NCBI RefSeq assembly: GCF_030915525.1
Contig: NZ_CP133269.1
Location: 4,420,501-4,484,500, forward strand
DNA length: 64,000 nucleotides
Source of the DNA: Neobacillus sp. PS2-9
GTDB taxonomy: Bacteria; Bacillota; Bacilli; Bacillales; Cytobacillaceae
Direction of reading: 5' to 3'
The position numbers were made by a program, and so were the translations under genes. Below the pieces are notes generated by a model. The model saw nothing but the letters and a program-made list of their open reading frames with translations. It made no database searches and was not told the DNA's origin. The number at the start of each line of letters is the position of its first letter. The stretch's first letter is position 1. Shown piece by piece: positions 55,314-64,000 of the stretch.

Positions 55314-56180
55314 ATGAAAAGAATTTTAATTCTACTATTAGTTATTACTGGATTATATATTATCTTCAATCAAGGGTTACAAATGGATTGGTCTCAAGCA
55401 GAAACCAAGAATACTCAAGCCACCATAACAAGTGATACAGACTTAATTGAAATCAATGTTTCTAGTGTAAGTACCACTATTATTCCGGAAGATCGGGACG
55501 ATTTAGAAGCCGTTTATAATGGAAAAGAAAAACTAACGGTGAACGACTCAGGGGATAAGGTTGAAGTTTCGATTAAAAACAAATGGTTTGATTGGTTTAA
55601 CTGGGCACCTTTCTCCAAAAAGAAGGAACTGAAAATCTATATACCAGAAAATTATGACCGCAATATGAGTATCGATTTAGGCTCAGGTAATTTACACTTC
55701 TCCGGCATATCCAAAAATAAGCCTTTGAAATTAGATGAGTTAACCGTTGATATTGGCTCTGGAAACCTAAACCTTACTAATCTGGTAGTCAAACATTTTG
55801 TCCAGGACGTTTCTTCAGGGAACGTGAATATAGATTCACTAAAGGCGGAAACAGGTTCCTTTGATATTAGTTCTGGTAACCTGGAAATTAAGCACTATAC
55901 AGGACCAATCGAGGCAGATGTATCATCCGGAAGACTCAGCATTCAAGTCGATCAACTGTTAGATGCGATTACTATTGATGTTAGTTCTGGTGATGTCAGC
56001 CTTGATTTACCTGATAATGCTGATTTTTCGATTGATGGTGATGTAAGCAGCGGGAATATTTCTAGTACCTTCCCTTTGACTTCCAAAGACCAAAGTAAAC
56101 ACAGTATCCAAGGGAAGCATGGGTCAGGGAAATTCCCTATCAACCTTGATGTCTCTAGTGGAAATATAAGAATTCATTAA
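55314..56180 (+). CDS. LiaG-like DUF4097 protein
   Basis: A 288-residue protein with an N-terminal membrane anchor (ILILLLVITGLYIIF) and a DUF4097 beta-solenoid built of SSGNV/GSGNL repeats about every 20 residues (DLGSGNLHF, DIGSGNLNL, DVSSGNVNI, DISSGNLEI, DVSSGRLSI). This is the layout of LiaG, encoded next to the cell-envelope-stress system LiaRS in B. subtilis. No lia genes are adjacent here, so it acts alone or its partners are elsewhere. Confidence 0.85.
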   Translation: MKRILILLLVITGLYIIFNQGLQMDWSQAETKNTQATITSDTDLIEINVSSVSTTIIPEDRDDLEAVYNGKEKLTVNDSGDKVEVSIKNKWFDWFNWAPFSKKKELKIYIPENYDRNMSIDLGSGNLHFSGISKNKPLKLDELTVDIGSGNLNLTNLVVKHFVQDVSSGNVNIDSLKAETGSFDISSGNLEIKHYTGPIEADVSSGRLSIQVDQLLDAITIDVSSGDVSLDLPDNADFSIDGDVSSGNISSTFPLTSKDQSKHSIQGKHGSGKFPINLDVSSGNIRIH

Positions 56181-56185
56181 AGCAA

Positions 56186-56218
56186 AAAGCGGCTGTCATT
56201 TGATTAGACAGCCGCTTT
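56186..56218. terminator. Bidirectional terminator
   Basis: AAAGCGGCTGTC pairs with GACAGCCGCTTT between convergent genes. Confidence 0.92.
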
Positions 56219-56224
56219 CGTTGT

Positions 56225-57169
56225 TTATTTCTCCAGACTTCTTCGACCACTATGCCAGCTTCGGCTTGGAGCAACACTCTTATTAGATTTCATCAAGGCA
56301 TTCCCCGTATATACTCTTGTTTCGCTAACCAAAGCGAATAATCCGGTTCCGATAGCCAGGTGAAAAACCGCCGATGAAAGATCCAGGAATGTCATGACTA
56401 CCACGGCCCCAATAATTAATTGAAAAAGAACTGCCAACATACATAGGACAAGTCTCCTTTGAATGCTCCTACCCCATCCTTTTGTAAAAGACCAGAGCGT
56501 AAGTATGAGAATATACAGAGTAGAAACAACGGCAAGTCCACGATGAATGGTTTGGAGAAGTTCTGGAATAGTCGTTGGATAGAAGGTTTGTCTACACCCT
56601 AACCATCCACAAGCCAATCCATAAATCTGATGCTTAATATATGCACCAAAAGCCATTGTACACAAGAGGAGAATGAGTACCATATTTAAATGGCGAATGA
56701 CCGACCTTTGATTCCCTTTCGTTAAATATGCTTTGTATTTTCTATCCTCAACCTCCAGATGTCTCCAAATCCAAATCAAACAGAAAAGAAAGAGCATGGC
56801 GATGATTAAATGGACGGAAATCACAATAGAAGGCAAATCAAGGACAACAACAACTGCCCCAAGGAGGACTTGAATCACTAGGAGGACTAACATGGCAAAT
56901 GCCACCTGATGTACTTTACGCCCATTTCTCTTCCTCATAAGAGTAAAAAATAACACGGCAGAGAGTAAACCAAGGGTTGCTCCAATGACTCGATGCAGAT
57001 ATTCAATTAATGTAGCCCCCTTTAACGTGGGAATAACTTCACCGTTACACATTGGCCATTCAGGTCCACACCCCATGCCAGAATTAGAGGAGGCTACATA
57101 TCCCCCAAAAACAATTAAAAAATAGGTCAGTAATACTCCAACAAGTGCCAAGTGTTTATTCCTCACCAT
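56225..57169 (-). CDS. ctaA: Heme A synthase CtaA
   Basis: Oxidises the heme O methyl group to make heme A for cytochrome oxidases. The 314 residues have eight helices. Conserved residues are visible: Cys34 and Cys41 (SGMGCGPEWPMCNG), Glu56 and His59 (EYLHR), later His in VSVHLI, TIHRG and AVFHL. A second Cys pair is in GLACGWLGC. ctaB or oxidase genes are not next to it. The C-terminal tail (SRSWHSGRRSLEK) is basic. Confidence 0.95.
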   Translation of the reverse strand: MVRNKHLALVGVLLTYFLIVFGGYVASSNSGMGCGPEWPMCNGEVIPTLKGATLIEYLHRVIGATLGLLSAVLFFTLMRKRNGRKVHQVAFAMLVLLVIQVLLGAVVVVLDLPSIVISVHLIIAMLFLFCLIWIWRHLEVEDRKYKAYLTKGNQRSVIRHLNMVLILLLCTMAFGAYIKHQIYGLACGWLGCRQTFYPTTIPELLQTIHRGLAVVSTLYILILTLWSFTKGWGRSIQRRLVLCMLAVLFQLIIGAVVVMTFLDLSSAVFHLAIGTGLFALVSETRVYTGNALMKSNKSVAPSRSWHSGRRSLEK

Positions 57170-57342
57170 TCAACCCCCTTGATTTTTTATGAATATTTTG
57201 AATCAATTAATAATTTAACAGAATTATACAAGCCTTTCGGTGATATGTATCACGAAAACCTAAAAATAGTGGGTAACCAAATCCAACAATTTATCATAGG
57301 GTACTATTGCCTTGTGTTTTTACTCATGGAAGGAGAATTAAG

Positions 57343-57732
57343 ATGTATTACAACCCTTTTCATTATCCTGTTTATCCTCCCATTCCTGCTTATTACACCT
57401 ATTCAGTGAATTCTTCATATCCTCGGAGCTATCCACCAGTAGATACAAAAATATTTGTCAAGTCCGTCAAATCGTTCCGTTTACTAATGGAACAAGGAAG
57501 TATTTTACTAGATAGATTGAGCGATCCAGGCTTTGCCCATAAAATAATGAGTGCCGCCCAACAAGGGAAACATAGTGAAGTGGACGCGATGATTAAGTCT
57601 ATCGGATTAAAAGTTCCTGTCATCACGAAGTTTACACCGTCAGGAATTAACTTCATCCTCACTACCCAAGCAGATCAAAATAACCCAATGAGTTGCTGTA
57701 CATTATCGGTAGCTATGAAATGGGGAAGGTAG
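57343..57732 (+). CDS. Conserved hypothetical, spore-coat-like
   Basis: A 129-residue protein from ATG 57343, behind AAGGAGAA. The first 35 residues are Tyr/Pro-rich (YYNPFHYPVYPPIPAYY), the rest is helical then beta (FRLLMEQGSILLDRLSDPGF, then MSAAQQGKHSEVDAMIKS), ending NPMSCCTLSVAMKWGR. The pattern is conserved in Bacillus hypotheticals. Two adjacent Cys near the end. A spore coat role is suggested by composition only. Confidence 0.75.
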   Translation: MYYNPFHYPVYPPIPAYYTYSVNSSYPRSYPPVDTKIFVKSVKSFRLLMEQGSILLDRLSDPGFAHKIMSAAQQGKHSEVDAMIKSIGLKVPVITKFTPSGINFILTTQADQNNPMSCCTLSVAMKWGR

Positions 57733-57850
57733 CATATTTAGGTGTTATGTAATACAGCCACTACAAATGATACCTACCGCAAATAATCGTAATAGGTTTA
57801 CTTACAAACTTTCTCGTCAATTAATTCATAGGAAAAACCACATTAGGATT

Positions 57851-58020
57851 TGTCCTTTATAACCTGGATGAAGGACATTTTCCTTGTTATCTAACTGAAT
57901 TTTGTCCTTCATAACCTGAATGAAGGACATTTTCCTTGTTATCTAACTGAATTTTGTCCTTCATAACCCGGATGAAGGACATTTTCCTTGTTATCCAACT
58001 GAATTTTGTCCTTCATAACA
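57851..58020. repeat. Tandem array A, 52-bp period
   Basis: TGTCCTT starts at 57851, 57903, 57955 and 58007 (exactly 52 bp apart, the last partial). Each unit contains the hairpin TGTCCTTCAT with ATGAAGGACA, then a CTTGTTATCTAACTG tail. It lies in the 965-bp gap before the MATE gene. Confidence 0.92.
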
Positions 58021-58183
58021 ATCAAGTCCATTTAATTGTGTAAAAGTGTCAACAATGGTTTCGACTAATAAAAAAATTAAGTAAGGTGAATTACATTTAT
58101 TTTGAGTTTACATTGAGAGGCTCACATAATTGCCTAGAGGTGGAGGGCAAGAAAGGTGTTTTTGTTCCTCCATTAGGCAGTTT

Positions 58184-58420
58184 GGCTCGTAGAACCCTTC
58201 TATGCGACCGTAACCCTTCTACATCAAGCAATTCGGGCTCAAAGAACCCTTCTATGCGACCTTAATCCTTCTACATCAAGCAATTCGGGCTCATAGAACC
58301 CTTCTATGCGACCGTAATCCTTCTACTTCAAGTAATTAGGGCTCATAGAGTCTGTCTATGCGACCGTAATCCTTCTACTTCAAGTAATTCGGGCTCATAG
58401 AGTCTATCTATGCGACCGTA
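58184..58420. repeat. Tandem array B, 52-bp period
   Basis: GGCTC starts at 58184, 58236, 58288, 58340 and 58392, exactly 52 bp apart. Units read GGGCTCATAGAACCCTTCT, then ATGCGACCGTAATCC and a CTACTTCAAGTAATTC end. The beginning is related to the array after leuD (GGGC, TAGAACC, TTCTAT, ACCG in order). Confidence 0.92.
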
Positions 58421-58490
58421 GTCCTTCATAACCCCCAGATGAAGGGCATTTATCTTGATGCACAACCAAGTTTGTTCTTCATAACCCACA
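58421..58490. repeat. Diverged array A units after array B
   Basis: GTCCTTCATAACCC at 58421 and GTTCTTCATAACCC at 58474, 53 bp apart; these are array A units returning after array B. Confidence 0.7.
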
Positions 58491-58696
58491 TTTACACATT
58501 TTTCATCTAGGTTAATGCGTTTATATTCACGATTTCCTTATTTGCACTTTCAAGTAAACCGTTTAAATATTCGGTAGGTATTCTAATTTCACCCACAATT
58601 ACATAAGATGGAATTTATCCTAGGCTTCAATCTCAAATAGGTGTACAATGGAGATTATATTTTATTAAGTTAATAGGATAAAGGAGTATTGCACCA

Positions 58697-60058
58697 TTGA
58701 AAGAACACACAAATAAGTTTCAGGAACAATCACTGTTTAGTATTTCGTGGCCACTTTTTATTGAGCTGGCTCTTCATATGGGTATGGGAATTATCGCAAC
58801 ATTTATGTTAAGCCACTATTCGGATACAGCGGCGGCAGGGGTAGGAGTAGCGAACCAACTATTAAACATCTTTATCCTAGTCTTTACCGTGACCTCCATT
58901 GGAGCTACCGTCTTAATCAGTCAGAACCTCGGTGCAGGCCGGCTTAAGAATGCAAGACAATTATCTCGTTCTGTATTTGGACTCAATTTTTGGTTTGGGA
59001 TTACCATTTCTATCATCGTCTTTCTTTTTGGAGAACATCTTTTACTCTTATTCGATATTCACGGGAAAGTTTTCGATTATGGTCATACTTTTGTTCGGAT
59101 TTGCGGGATCTCCCTCTTTTTTGAATCTATTTCACTCGCATTAAGTGCCGTTTTACGTAGTCACGGCTATACAAAAGAATCCATGTTTGTCACTGTCGCC
59201 ATGGATCTGATAAGTATCGGGGGGAATATTGCGGCCCTTTCGGGGATTTTCGGTTTACCAATCACGGGTGTAACCGGTGTGTCTTGGGCCATCGTTGCAG
59301 CAAGATTTTATGCTGTTTGTGCACTGATATATCTTGTCTATAACCGACTTTCTTTAAAGCTAGAAATACGAGATATTTTTCATGCGAAAAAAGAGGACAT
59401 AAAAGGACTCCTATCCATTGGTATTCCCTCAGCTGGTGAGAACTTGTCCTATCAATTATCCCAGCTGATCATTACTAGTTTTGTAGTTTCAATGGGAACT
59501 TCCTCTTTGGCCGCACGTGTCTATATTTTAAATATTAATATGGTTTGTTTTTTATTTACGTTAGCGATTGCTCAAGGCACACAGCTTCTAGTGGCACGCT
59601 ACATTGGCGGTAAGCAGTTTAACCGTGCACTCCAGCGCGGCATTCGGACATTAAAAATTGCCATGGTCGCCTCACTCGTTACATCATTAGTAATTGCCTT
59701 AATTGGATCCCCTATATTAGAGTCTTTTACAAAAGATTCAAGCATCATAGCGGTAGGTCTGCCTGTTTTATGGGCCATTGTGTTTGTTGAACCAGGAAGA
59801 GCGATGAATATAGTCTTGATGAGTTCATTAAAATCTGCTGGGGATGTCCGATTTCCTGTCATCATCGGAATGCTTTCTATGTGGGGAATTGCCGTTTCAC
59901 TTAGCTACCTGTTTGGAGTTCATTATGGTTTAGGTCTCTTAGGCATTTGGCTTGCTCAAGGAACAGACGAATGGCTGCGCGGTTGTTTTGCTTTAAGGCG
60001 ATGGCTCATGAAACCGTGGGAGCATAAGCTAATGAGAAGAGTTCCTGTTCAAAGCTAA
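58697..60058 (+). CDS. MATE family efflux transporter
   Basis: A 453-residue, twelve-helix exporter of the MatE (NorM/DinF) family. TTG start with AAGGAG upstream. Two homologous halves begin SWPLFIELALHMGMGIIATFML and SIGIPSAGENLSYQLSQL. QNLGAGRLKNAR and ARYIGGKQFNRA are the loops after helices 2 and 8. It uses cation gradients to export drugs or metabolites. Monocistronic; the tandem arrays lie directly upstream. Confidence 0.94.
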   Translation: MKEHTNKFQEQSLFSISWPLFIELALHMGMGIIATFMLSHYSDTAAAGVGVANQLLNIFILVFTVTSIGATVLISQNLGAGRLKNARQLSRSVFGLNFWFGITISIIVFLFGEHLLLLFDIHGKVFDYGHTFVRICGISLFFESISLALSAVLRSHGYTKESMFVTVAMDLISIGGNIAALSGIFGLPITGVTGVSWAIVAARFYAVCALIYLVYNRLSLKLEIRDIFHAKKEDIKGLLSIGIPSAGENLSYQLSQLIITSFVVSMGTSSLAARVYILNINMVCFLFTLAIAQGTQLLVARYIGGKQFNRALQRGIRTLKIAMVASLVTSLVIALIGSPILESFTKDSSIIAVGLPVLWAIVFVEPGRAMNIVLMSSLKSAGDVRFPVIIGMLSMWGIAVSLSYLFGVHYGLGLLGIWLAQGTDEWLRGCFALRRWLMKPWEHKLMRRVPVQS

Positions 60059-60097
60059 AAAAGTGGCATCCGATTAAATCGTGATGCCACTTTTTTT
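60057..60097. terminator. Bidirectional terminator
   Basis: AAAAAAGTGGCATC pairs with GATGCCACTTTTTT between convergent genes. Confidence 0.95.
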
Positions 60098-62308
60098 ATT
60101 GCCTATGATTAAATATTGCTCCAAATTGTCAGCTGGTACCGGCCTGCTGAATAAATATCCTTGTCCAATTTCACATGCATTGTTCTTTAAAAACGAAAGC
60201 TGTTCTTCCGTTTCAATGCCCTCAGCAATGACGATAAAATTTAAATTCATTCCCATATCAATAATCGTTTTTACCATCATTCCTTGATTTGAATGATAAA
60301 TGATGTCATCGACAAACGATTTATCGATTTTAATCTTATCGATTGGAAGATGCTTTAAATAACTTAGTGACGAATAACCTGTTCCAAAGTCATCCATCGA
60401 TAAAAGAACCCCTAGCTCTTTTAATTGATTTAAAATAATCGTAGAGTTCTCTAAATTTTGCATGATACTTTCGGTGATTTCTAATTCTAAATGGTTCGCT
60501 TGAAGTCCCACTTCTACTAGGATTGTTGAGATGTATTCAATAAAATGGTCATCCTCAAACTGTCGGACGGAAACATTTACCGCAATAGGGAATTCTTTAA
60601 AGCCCGCATTTTCCCAGGCTTTCCTTTGTTTACAGGCCTCCCATAATACCCACTTTCCAATTGGAACAATCAACCCAGTTTCCTCTGCTAATGGAATAAA
60701 TTCTGAAGGCGCAATAAATCCATGCTCAGGATGATTCCAACGTACTAATGCTTCAATCCCTACAATTTCTCCAGTTGCTAAAGACACTTGCGGTTGATAA
60801 TGAAGTGTTAATTGGTTCTTCTCCAAAGCTTTTCGTAACCCATTTTCTAACTCCATTTTTCGAATGGAATTCCCATTCAAATTGGAGGAATAGAAACGGA
60901 AATTATTTTTTCCACGTTCTTTTGCTTGATACATGGCTGTATCGGCATTTTTAATTAATGTTTCCTCATCTAAACCATCGGAAGGGTAAAGACTGATTCC
61001 GATACTAGGAGTAACAAAAAACTCCTGGTTATTTACCTCGATAGGCTTAGAAAACTCATAAAGAATCCGTTGCGCCACTAGTGCAGCCCGCTCTTTATCA
61101 ATATCTTCAAGTAGGATAATAAATTCATCTCCACCTTGCCTAGAGACCATTCCTTCTTGTTTAACCGTCATCTCTAACCGGTCCGCTACTCTTTGCAGCA
61201 CAATATCTCCGGTGTTATGTCCCTTTGTGTCATTAATAATCTTAAATCGATCTAAATCTAAAAACAAAACGGCTAGCATCTTATTTTCTTCCTGCTTGTT
61301 TAATGCATCGTTAAGATGATGTCTAAACCTATTTCGATTTGGCAGCCCTGTTAGCGTATCATAAAAGGCCATATTTTGGATCGTTGCCTCCGCTCTCTTA
61401 CGCTCCGTAATATCTCTACCAACTACTTGAACAGCAAACCTACCTTCATAGGAAATCGGAGTCGACGCCATTTCTACATCAATGGTCTCTCCATTCAGTT
61501 TTTTTACTTTAAACTCGAGTCTAACCTTTTGCTGTTCGTGTGGATTGCCTCGTACTTTAAAAGCTTCCACAATTTGTGGAGGGACAAACTTTAATGGGGA
61601 ATGACCAACTAAATCCTCAGGATGCTGGGCACCCACTAACTTCCAACCCGCTTCATTAATATATTCAATTTTTTCATGGTTAACGACAGCAATAATATCT
61701 GGAGACATTTCAACTAAACTACGATAACGGTCTTCACTTTCTTTTCGATCTGTTATATCAAATAAAACACTCGTAAAGTCAACAAACTCACCTTTACTAT
61801 CCATTGTCGGAAACCCTCTGTCCTGAATCCAGCGGACTTCTCCATCTGGGCGAATAATCCGATACACACTTGTAACCGTTTCTCCTAAGGCCAGTTTCTT
61901 TCCTCTGTCTTCAATTACCTCTAAATCTTCGGGATAAATGACCTTTCTCCACAGATTTAAATCTTTATAAAAATCAATATATGAATATCCATACAATTTT
62001 TCAATACCTGGAGTGATTAGTAGCGTGTCTGATTTTAAATCATGCGACCAAATAGCAACATCAAGTGTATCAAAGATATTTTTTAATTTAAGTTTATTTT
62101 GTCGAAGCTCTTCGTCCTTTTTCTCTATTCCTTTTAATGAAAGGAGAAAAATCGGCAGTGCTCCGATGAGGATAATAATAGAAATAATCTTTAGGAATTT
62201 AATAGATGGATAGAAAAAAGAAACTGCAATGTCAAGCAGCTCTGAAAAAACGATCAAACTAAAAATGAGTTTCCAATAAGTTGGATCATTTAATTTCCTT
62301 GTCCCCAA
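60074..62308 (-). CDS. PAS-PAS-GGDEF-EAL cyclic-di-GMP protein
   Basis: A 744-residue protein from TTG 62308, which has AAGGGAG at nine bases; upstream starts lack a site. Two N-terminal membrane helices are followed by two PAS domains (about 75-195 and 200-310), GGDEF (VSRQGGDEFIIL, intact) and EAL (GIEALVRW; NVSVRQ; DDFGTGYSS; EGIET). Both the cyclase and the phosphodiesterase motifs look complete, so it could make or break c-di-GMP depending on the PAS signal. Confidence 0.93.
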   Translation of the reverse strand: MGTRKLNDPTYWKLIFSLIVFSELLDIAVSFFYPSIKFLKIISIIILIGALPIFLLSLKGIEKKDEELRQNKLKLKNIFDTLDVAIWSHDLKSDTLLITPGIEKLYGYSYIDFYKDLNLWRKVIYPEDLEVIEDRGKKLALGETVTSVYRIIRPDGEVRWIQDRGFPTMDSKGEFVDFTSVLFDITDRKESEDRYRSLVEMSPDIIAVVNHEKIEYINEAGWKLVGAQHPEDLVGHSPLKFVPPQIVEAFKVRGNPHEQQKVRLEFKVKKLNGETIDVEMASTPISYEGRFAVQVVGRDITERKRAEATIQNMAFYDTLTGLPNRNRFRHHLNDALNKQEENKMLAVLFLDLDRFKIINDTKGHNTGDIVLQRVADRLEMTVKQEGMVSRQGGDEFIILLEDIDKERAALVAQRILYEFSKPIEVNNQEFFVTPSIGISLYPSDGLDEETLIKNADTAMYQAKERGKNNFRFYSSNLNGNSIRKMELENGLRKALEKNQLTLHYQPQVSLATGEIVGIEALVRWNHPEHGFIAPSEFIPLAEETGLIVPIGKWVLWEACKQRKAWENAGFKEFPIAVNVSVRQFEDDHFIEYISTILVEVGLQANHLELEITESIMQNLENSTIILNQLKELGVLLSMDDFGTGYSSLSYLKHLPIDKIKIDKSFVDDIIYHSNQGMMVKTIIDMGMNLNFIVIAEGIETEEQLSFLKNNACEIGQGYLFSRPVPADNLEQYLIIGNKKSGITI

Positions 62309-62627
62309 GTTTGTTCTCTCCCTTATACCATGCGATGGGTCGGAGCCACATGACAATAAATTTAGCCTTTATCTATAAAATAACAAAAATCGACTTATTT
62401 AACAATGAAATATCAAATAAAACTGGAAGCGTTTACATTTTTTGTATATAAAAAAAGCTCGATATGGAAATATTTCCTCTTAAACTTGCTGGTTAGGGCT
62501 GTTCAACTGTTTGTCATAACATTTCTAACAAACTGTGAACTTATCACTATAGCCATGTTATTTAAATAAAAATGTAATATATTGTAACTATAAAGAACAA
62601 AACAAAAAATGAAAGAAGGAATCATTT
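62309..62627. other. 319-bp intergenic region, no clear element
   Basis: AT-rich divergent promoter region. It has a palindrome GGAAATATTTCC at 62466-62477, but no repeat, RNA gene or clear operator was recognised. AAAGAAGGAAT before 62628 is the doxX-like gene's ribosome site. Confidence 0.4.
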
Positions 62628-63143
62628 ATGTTTAACAAATTTTTAAGAGAAAACAAAATTGCATCTGTTATCTTAACAGTCTTACGTTTATACCTCGGTT
62701 ACTCTTGGTTTACTGCAGGATTCCATAAATTAACTGGCGGATTTGACGCTGCTGGATTCTTAAAAGGAGCCATTGCTAACCCGGTAAAAGGTCCAGATGG
62801 CGCAGTCGTTTTTGGCTGGTACGTTGACTTCTTGAAACACTTTGCTCTTCCAAACGTCGATGTCTTCAACGTTCTTGTTCCTTGGGGCGAAACATTAATT
62901 GGTTTAGGCTTAATCCTTGGATGCTTAACAACTGCCGCTATGTTCTTTGGTCTCGTCATGAACTTCAGCTTCTTCTTAGCTGGCACTGTATCTCACAACC
63001 CTAGAGACATCTTCCTTGGCTTCATTATCTTAACAGCTGGCTACAACGCTGGTAAAATCGGTTTAGACCGTTGGGTTGTACCTTTCTTTAGAAAAATGAG
63101 TAACAAAACAGCCGCTACTGAAAAATCAAAAGCTACAGTCTAA
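62628..63143 (+). CDS. DoxX family membrane protein
   Basis: A 171-residue protein with four helices and the DoxX pattern (LTVLRLYLGYSWFTAGFHKL, then VPWGETLIGLGLILG). Related proteins are quinone- or thiosulfate-linked oxidoreductase subunits, or thiol/quinone stress proteins such as MhqP/CatD in Bacillus. The gene uses highly biased codons and strong signals, suggesting high expression. Precise role is unknown. Confidence 0.88.
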   Translation: MFNKFLRENKIASVILTVLRLYLGYSWFTAGFHKLTGGFDAAGFLKGAIANPVKGPDGAVVFGWYVDFLKHFALPNVDVFNVLVPWGETLIGLGLILGCLTTAAMFFGLVMNFSFFLAGTVSHNPRDIFLGFIILTAGYNAGKIGLDRWVVPFFRKMSNKTAATEKSKATV

Positions 63144-63149
63144 CTGAAT

Positions 63150-63186
63150 AAAAAAGACGATTCGGTATTCGAATCGTCTTTTTTAC
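63150..63186. terminator. Bidirectional terminator
   Basis: AAAAAGACGATTCG-GTATT-CGAATCGTCTTTTTT between convergent genes. Confidence 0.95.
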
Positions 63187-63192
63187 ATCGTT

Positions 63193-64000
63193 TTATTTCA
63201 TTCGGTACACTCTTGCCTCATAAGGCTTTAATGTAAATTTTTGATGTGGTTCATGTGGTGATACTTCATAATTGTTTAGCAGCAAGTTATGGTAGTCGAG
63301 GGAAACGCCCTGCATCTCTGCAGGCTGTGTAGAAAGATTAGTTATAACTATAATCTTTTCCTCATTTAACGTCCTTGTATAAGCAAAAATTTGAGGATCA
63401 TCCTTCAAAAGCAATTCATACGTACCATAGGTAAATACTTCGTTGGCTTTCTTTAGATCAATCATCTTCTTATAGAAGTTTAAAACAGAATGTTCGTCGT
63501 TTTGTTGCGACACGACATTGATGTCTTTAAAATTCGGATTAACCTTCAACCATGGATTCCCTGTGCTGAAACCAGCATTCTCTGCCGTTGACCATTGCAT
63601 CGGAGTTCGTGAGTTATCACGGCCAGAGGCCCAAATAATCTCCATGATCTCCTCGTGCGGAACACCCTCTGCCCGCTTGATACGGTACATATTCTTTGCC
63701 GACACATCGTCATAATCCTCTATGGAATCAAATTGGACATTAGTCATGCCAATCTCTTGCCCCTGATAGATGAACGGAGTACCCTGCATGAGAAAATACA
63801 TGGCTCCGAACGCTGTTGCACTCTCACGCCAATATTCCTTATCATTTCCCCAAGTCGAGACTACACGCGGCTTGTCGTGGTTCTCGATGAACAAAGCGTT
63901 CCATCCTTTATTTTCTAATCCTTTTTGCCATCGAGACAATACATCCTTAAGCTCTACAATATCCAACTGTTTTTTCGCTTCGGCATCCCATAATGCTAGA
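63193..64000 (-). CDS. GH13 alpha-glucosidase, N-terminal part outside window
   Basis: C-terminal 269 residues of a GH13 enzyme; the frame is open at base 64000 (LALWDAEAKKQL continues into LDIVELKD). The fourth conserved region is FIENHDKPRVVSTWGND, then YQGQEIGMTN and RDNSRTPMQWS, all typical of oligo-1,6-glucosidase/alpha-glucosidase (GH13 subfamily 31 or trehalose-6-phosphate hydrolase). The C-terminal domain ends YEARVYRMK. It cleaves alpha-glucosides in the cytoplasm. The nucleophile region is outside. Confidence 0.93.
   Translation of the reverse strand, partial: LALWDAEAKKQLDIVELKDVLSRWQKGLENKGWNALFIENHDKPRVVSTWGNDKEYWRESATAFGAMYFLMQGTPFIYQGQEIGMTNVQFDSIEDYDDVSAKNMYRIKRAEGVPHEEIMEIIWASGRDNSRTPMQWSTAENAGFSTGNPWLKVNPNFKDINVVSQQNDEHSVLNFYKKMIDLKKANEVFTYGTYELLLKDDPQIFAYTRTLNEEKIIVITNLSTQPAEMQGVSLDYHNLLLNNYEVSPHEPHQKFTLKPYEARVYRMK

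Noticed and set aside
57851..58490. Possible CRISPR or phage attachment region
   Set aside because: Units are contiguous without spacers, and no integrase or phage gene lies near.

Overview
The window comes from a low-GC, endospore-forming Bacillaceae chromosome (Bacillus, Neobacillus or a relative). This rests on strong AGGAGG ribosome binding sites with many TTG/GTG starts, T-box and TnrA/CodY regulation, and Bacillus-type genes (tnrA, a ykzB/ykoL-like pair, ctaA, a LiaG-like protein). I saw no rRNA, tRNA, CRISPR, phage or transposase gene.

Layout. 1-8.1 kb: a fatty acyl-CoA catabolism locus on the minus strand (thiolase, acyl-CoA dehydrogenase, acyl-CoA ligase, short-chain 3-hydroxyacyl-CoA dehydrogenase-like protein) around a CBS-PAS-AAA+-Fis activator of sigma-54. 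Both the ligase and the dehydrogenase have a consensus -24/-12 promoter with a related dyad upstream. 8.2-9.5 kb: an MFS transporter broken by two in-frame TAA codons. 9.6-11.5 kb: a 2-hydroxyacid dehydrogenase and a membrane-anchored glycerophosphodiesterase. 11.6-15 kb: a response regulator/kinase/ABC exporter module. 15-21 kb: assorted proteins, including a large TPR plus dynamin-like GTPase. 21-23.4 kb: a polar amino acid ABC importer. 24-28.4 kb: a nitrogen cluster (ykzB/ykoL-like small genes, tnrA, amtB, each with a TnrA-type box), then a GlnD-like nucleotidyltransferase and a DnaQ-type exonuclease.

28.5-40.4 kb: the branched-chain amino acid biosynthesis set. ilvE-ilvD has its own promoter and a CodY-like box. 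ilvB-ilvN-ilvC-leuA-leuB-leuC-leuD follows an isoleucine-type T-box leader. Together these make valine, isoleucine (from 2-ketobutyrate) and leucine precursors. 41-50.6 kb: small enzymes, membrane proteins, a beta-helix protein, HlyIII/DUF1836 and a peptidase operon. 50.7-55.1 kb: adenine deaminase facing a rhodanese/BASS/NCS2 operon. 55.3-64 kb: a LiaG-like protein, heme A synthase, a MATE exporter, a GGDEF-EAL protein, a DoxX protein and a truncated alpha-glucosidase.

The least explained features are the tandem arrays. One has an exact 21-bp period (2127-2280, echoed before ilvB). Three have a 51-53-bp period (40.5-41.1 kb and 57.85-58.5 kb). Both period lengths are close to whole numbers of DNA helical turns, although the sequences differ. 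Four other dispersed Bacillaceae-type repeats are also present, one of them inside the leu operon.
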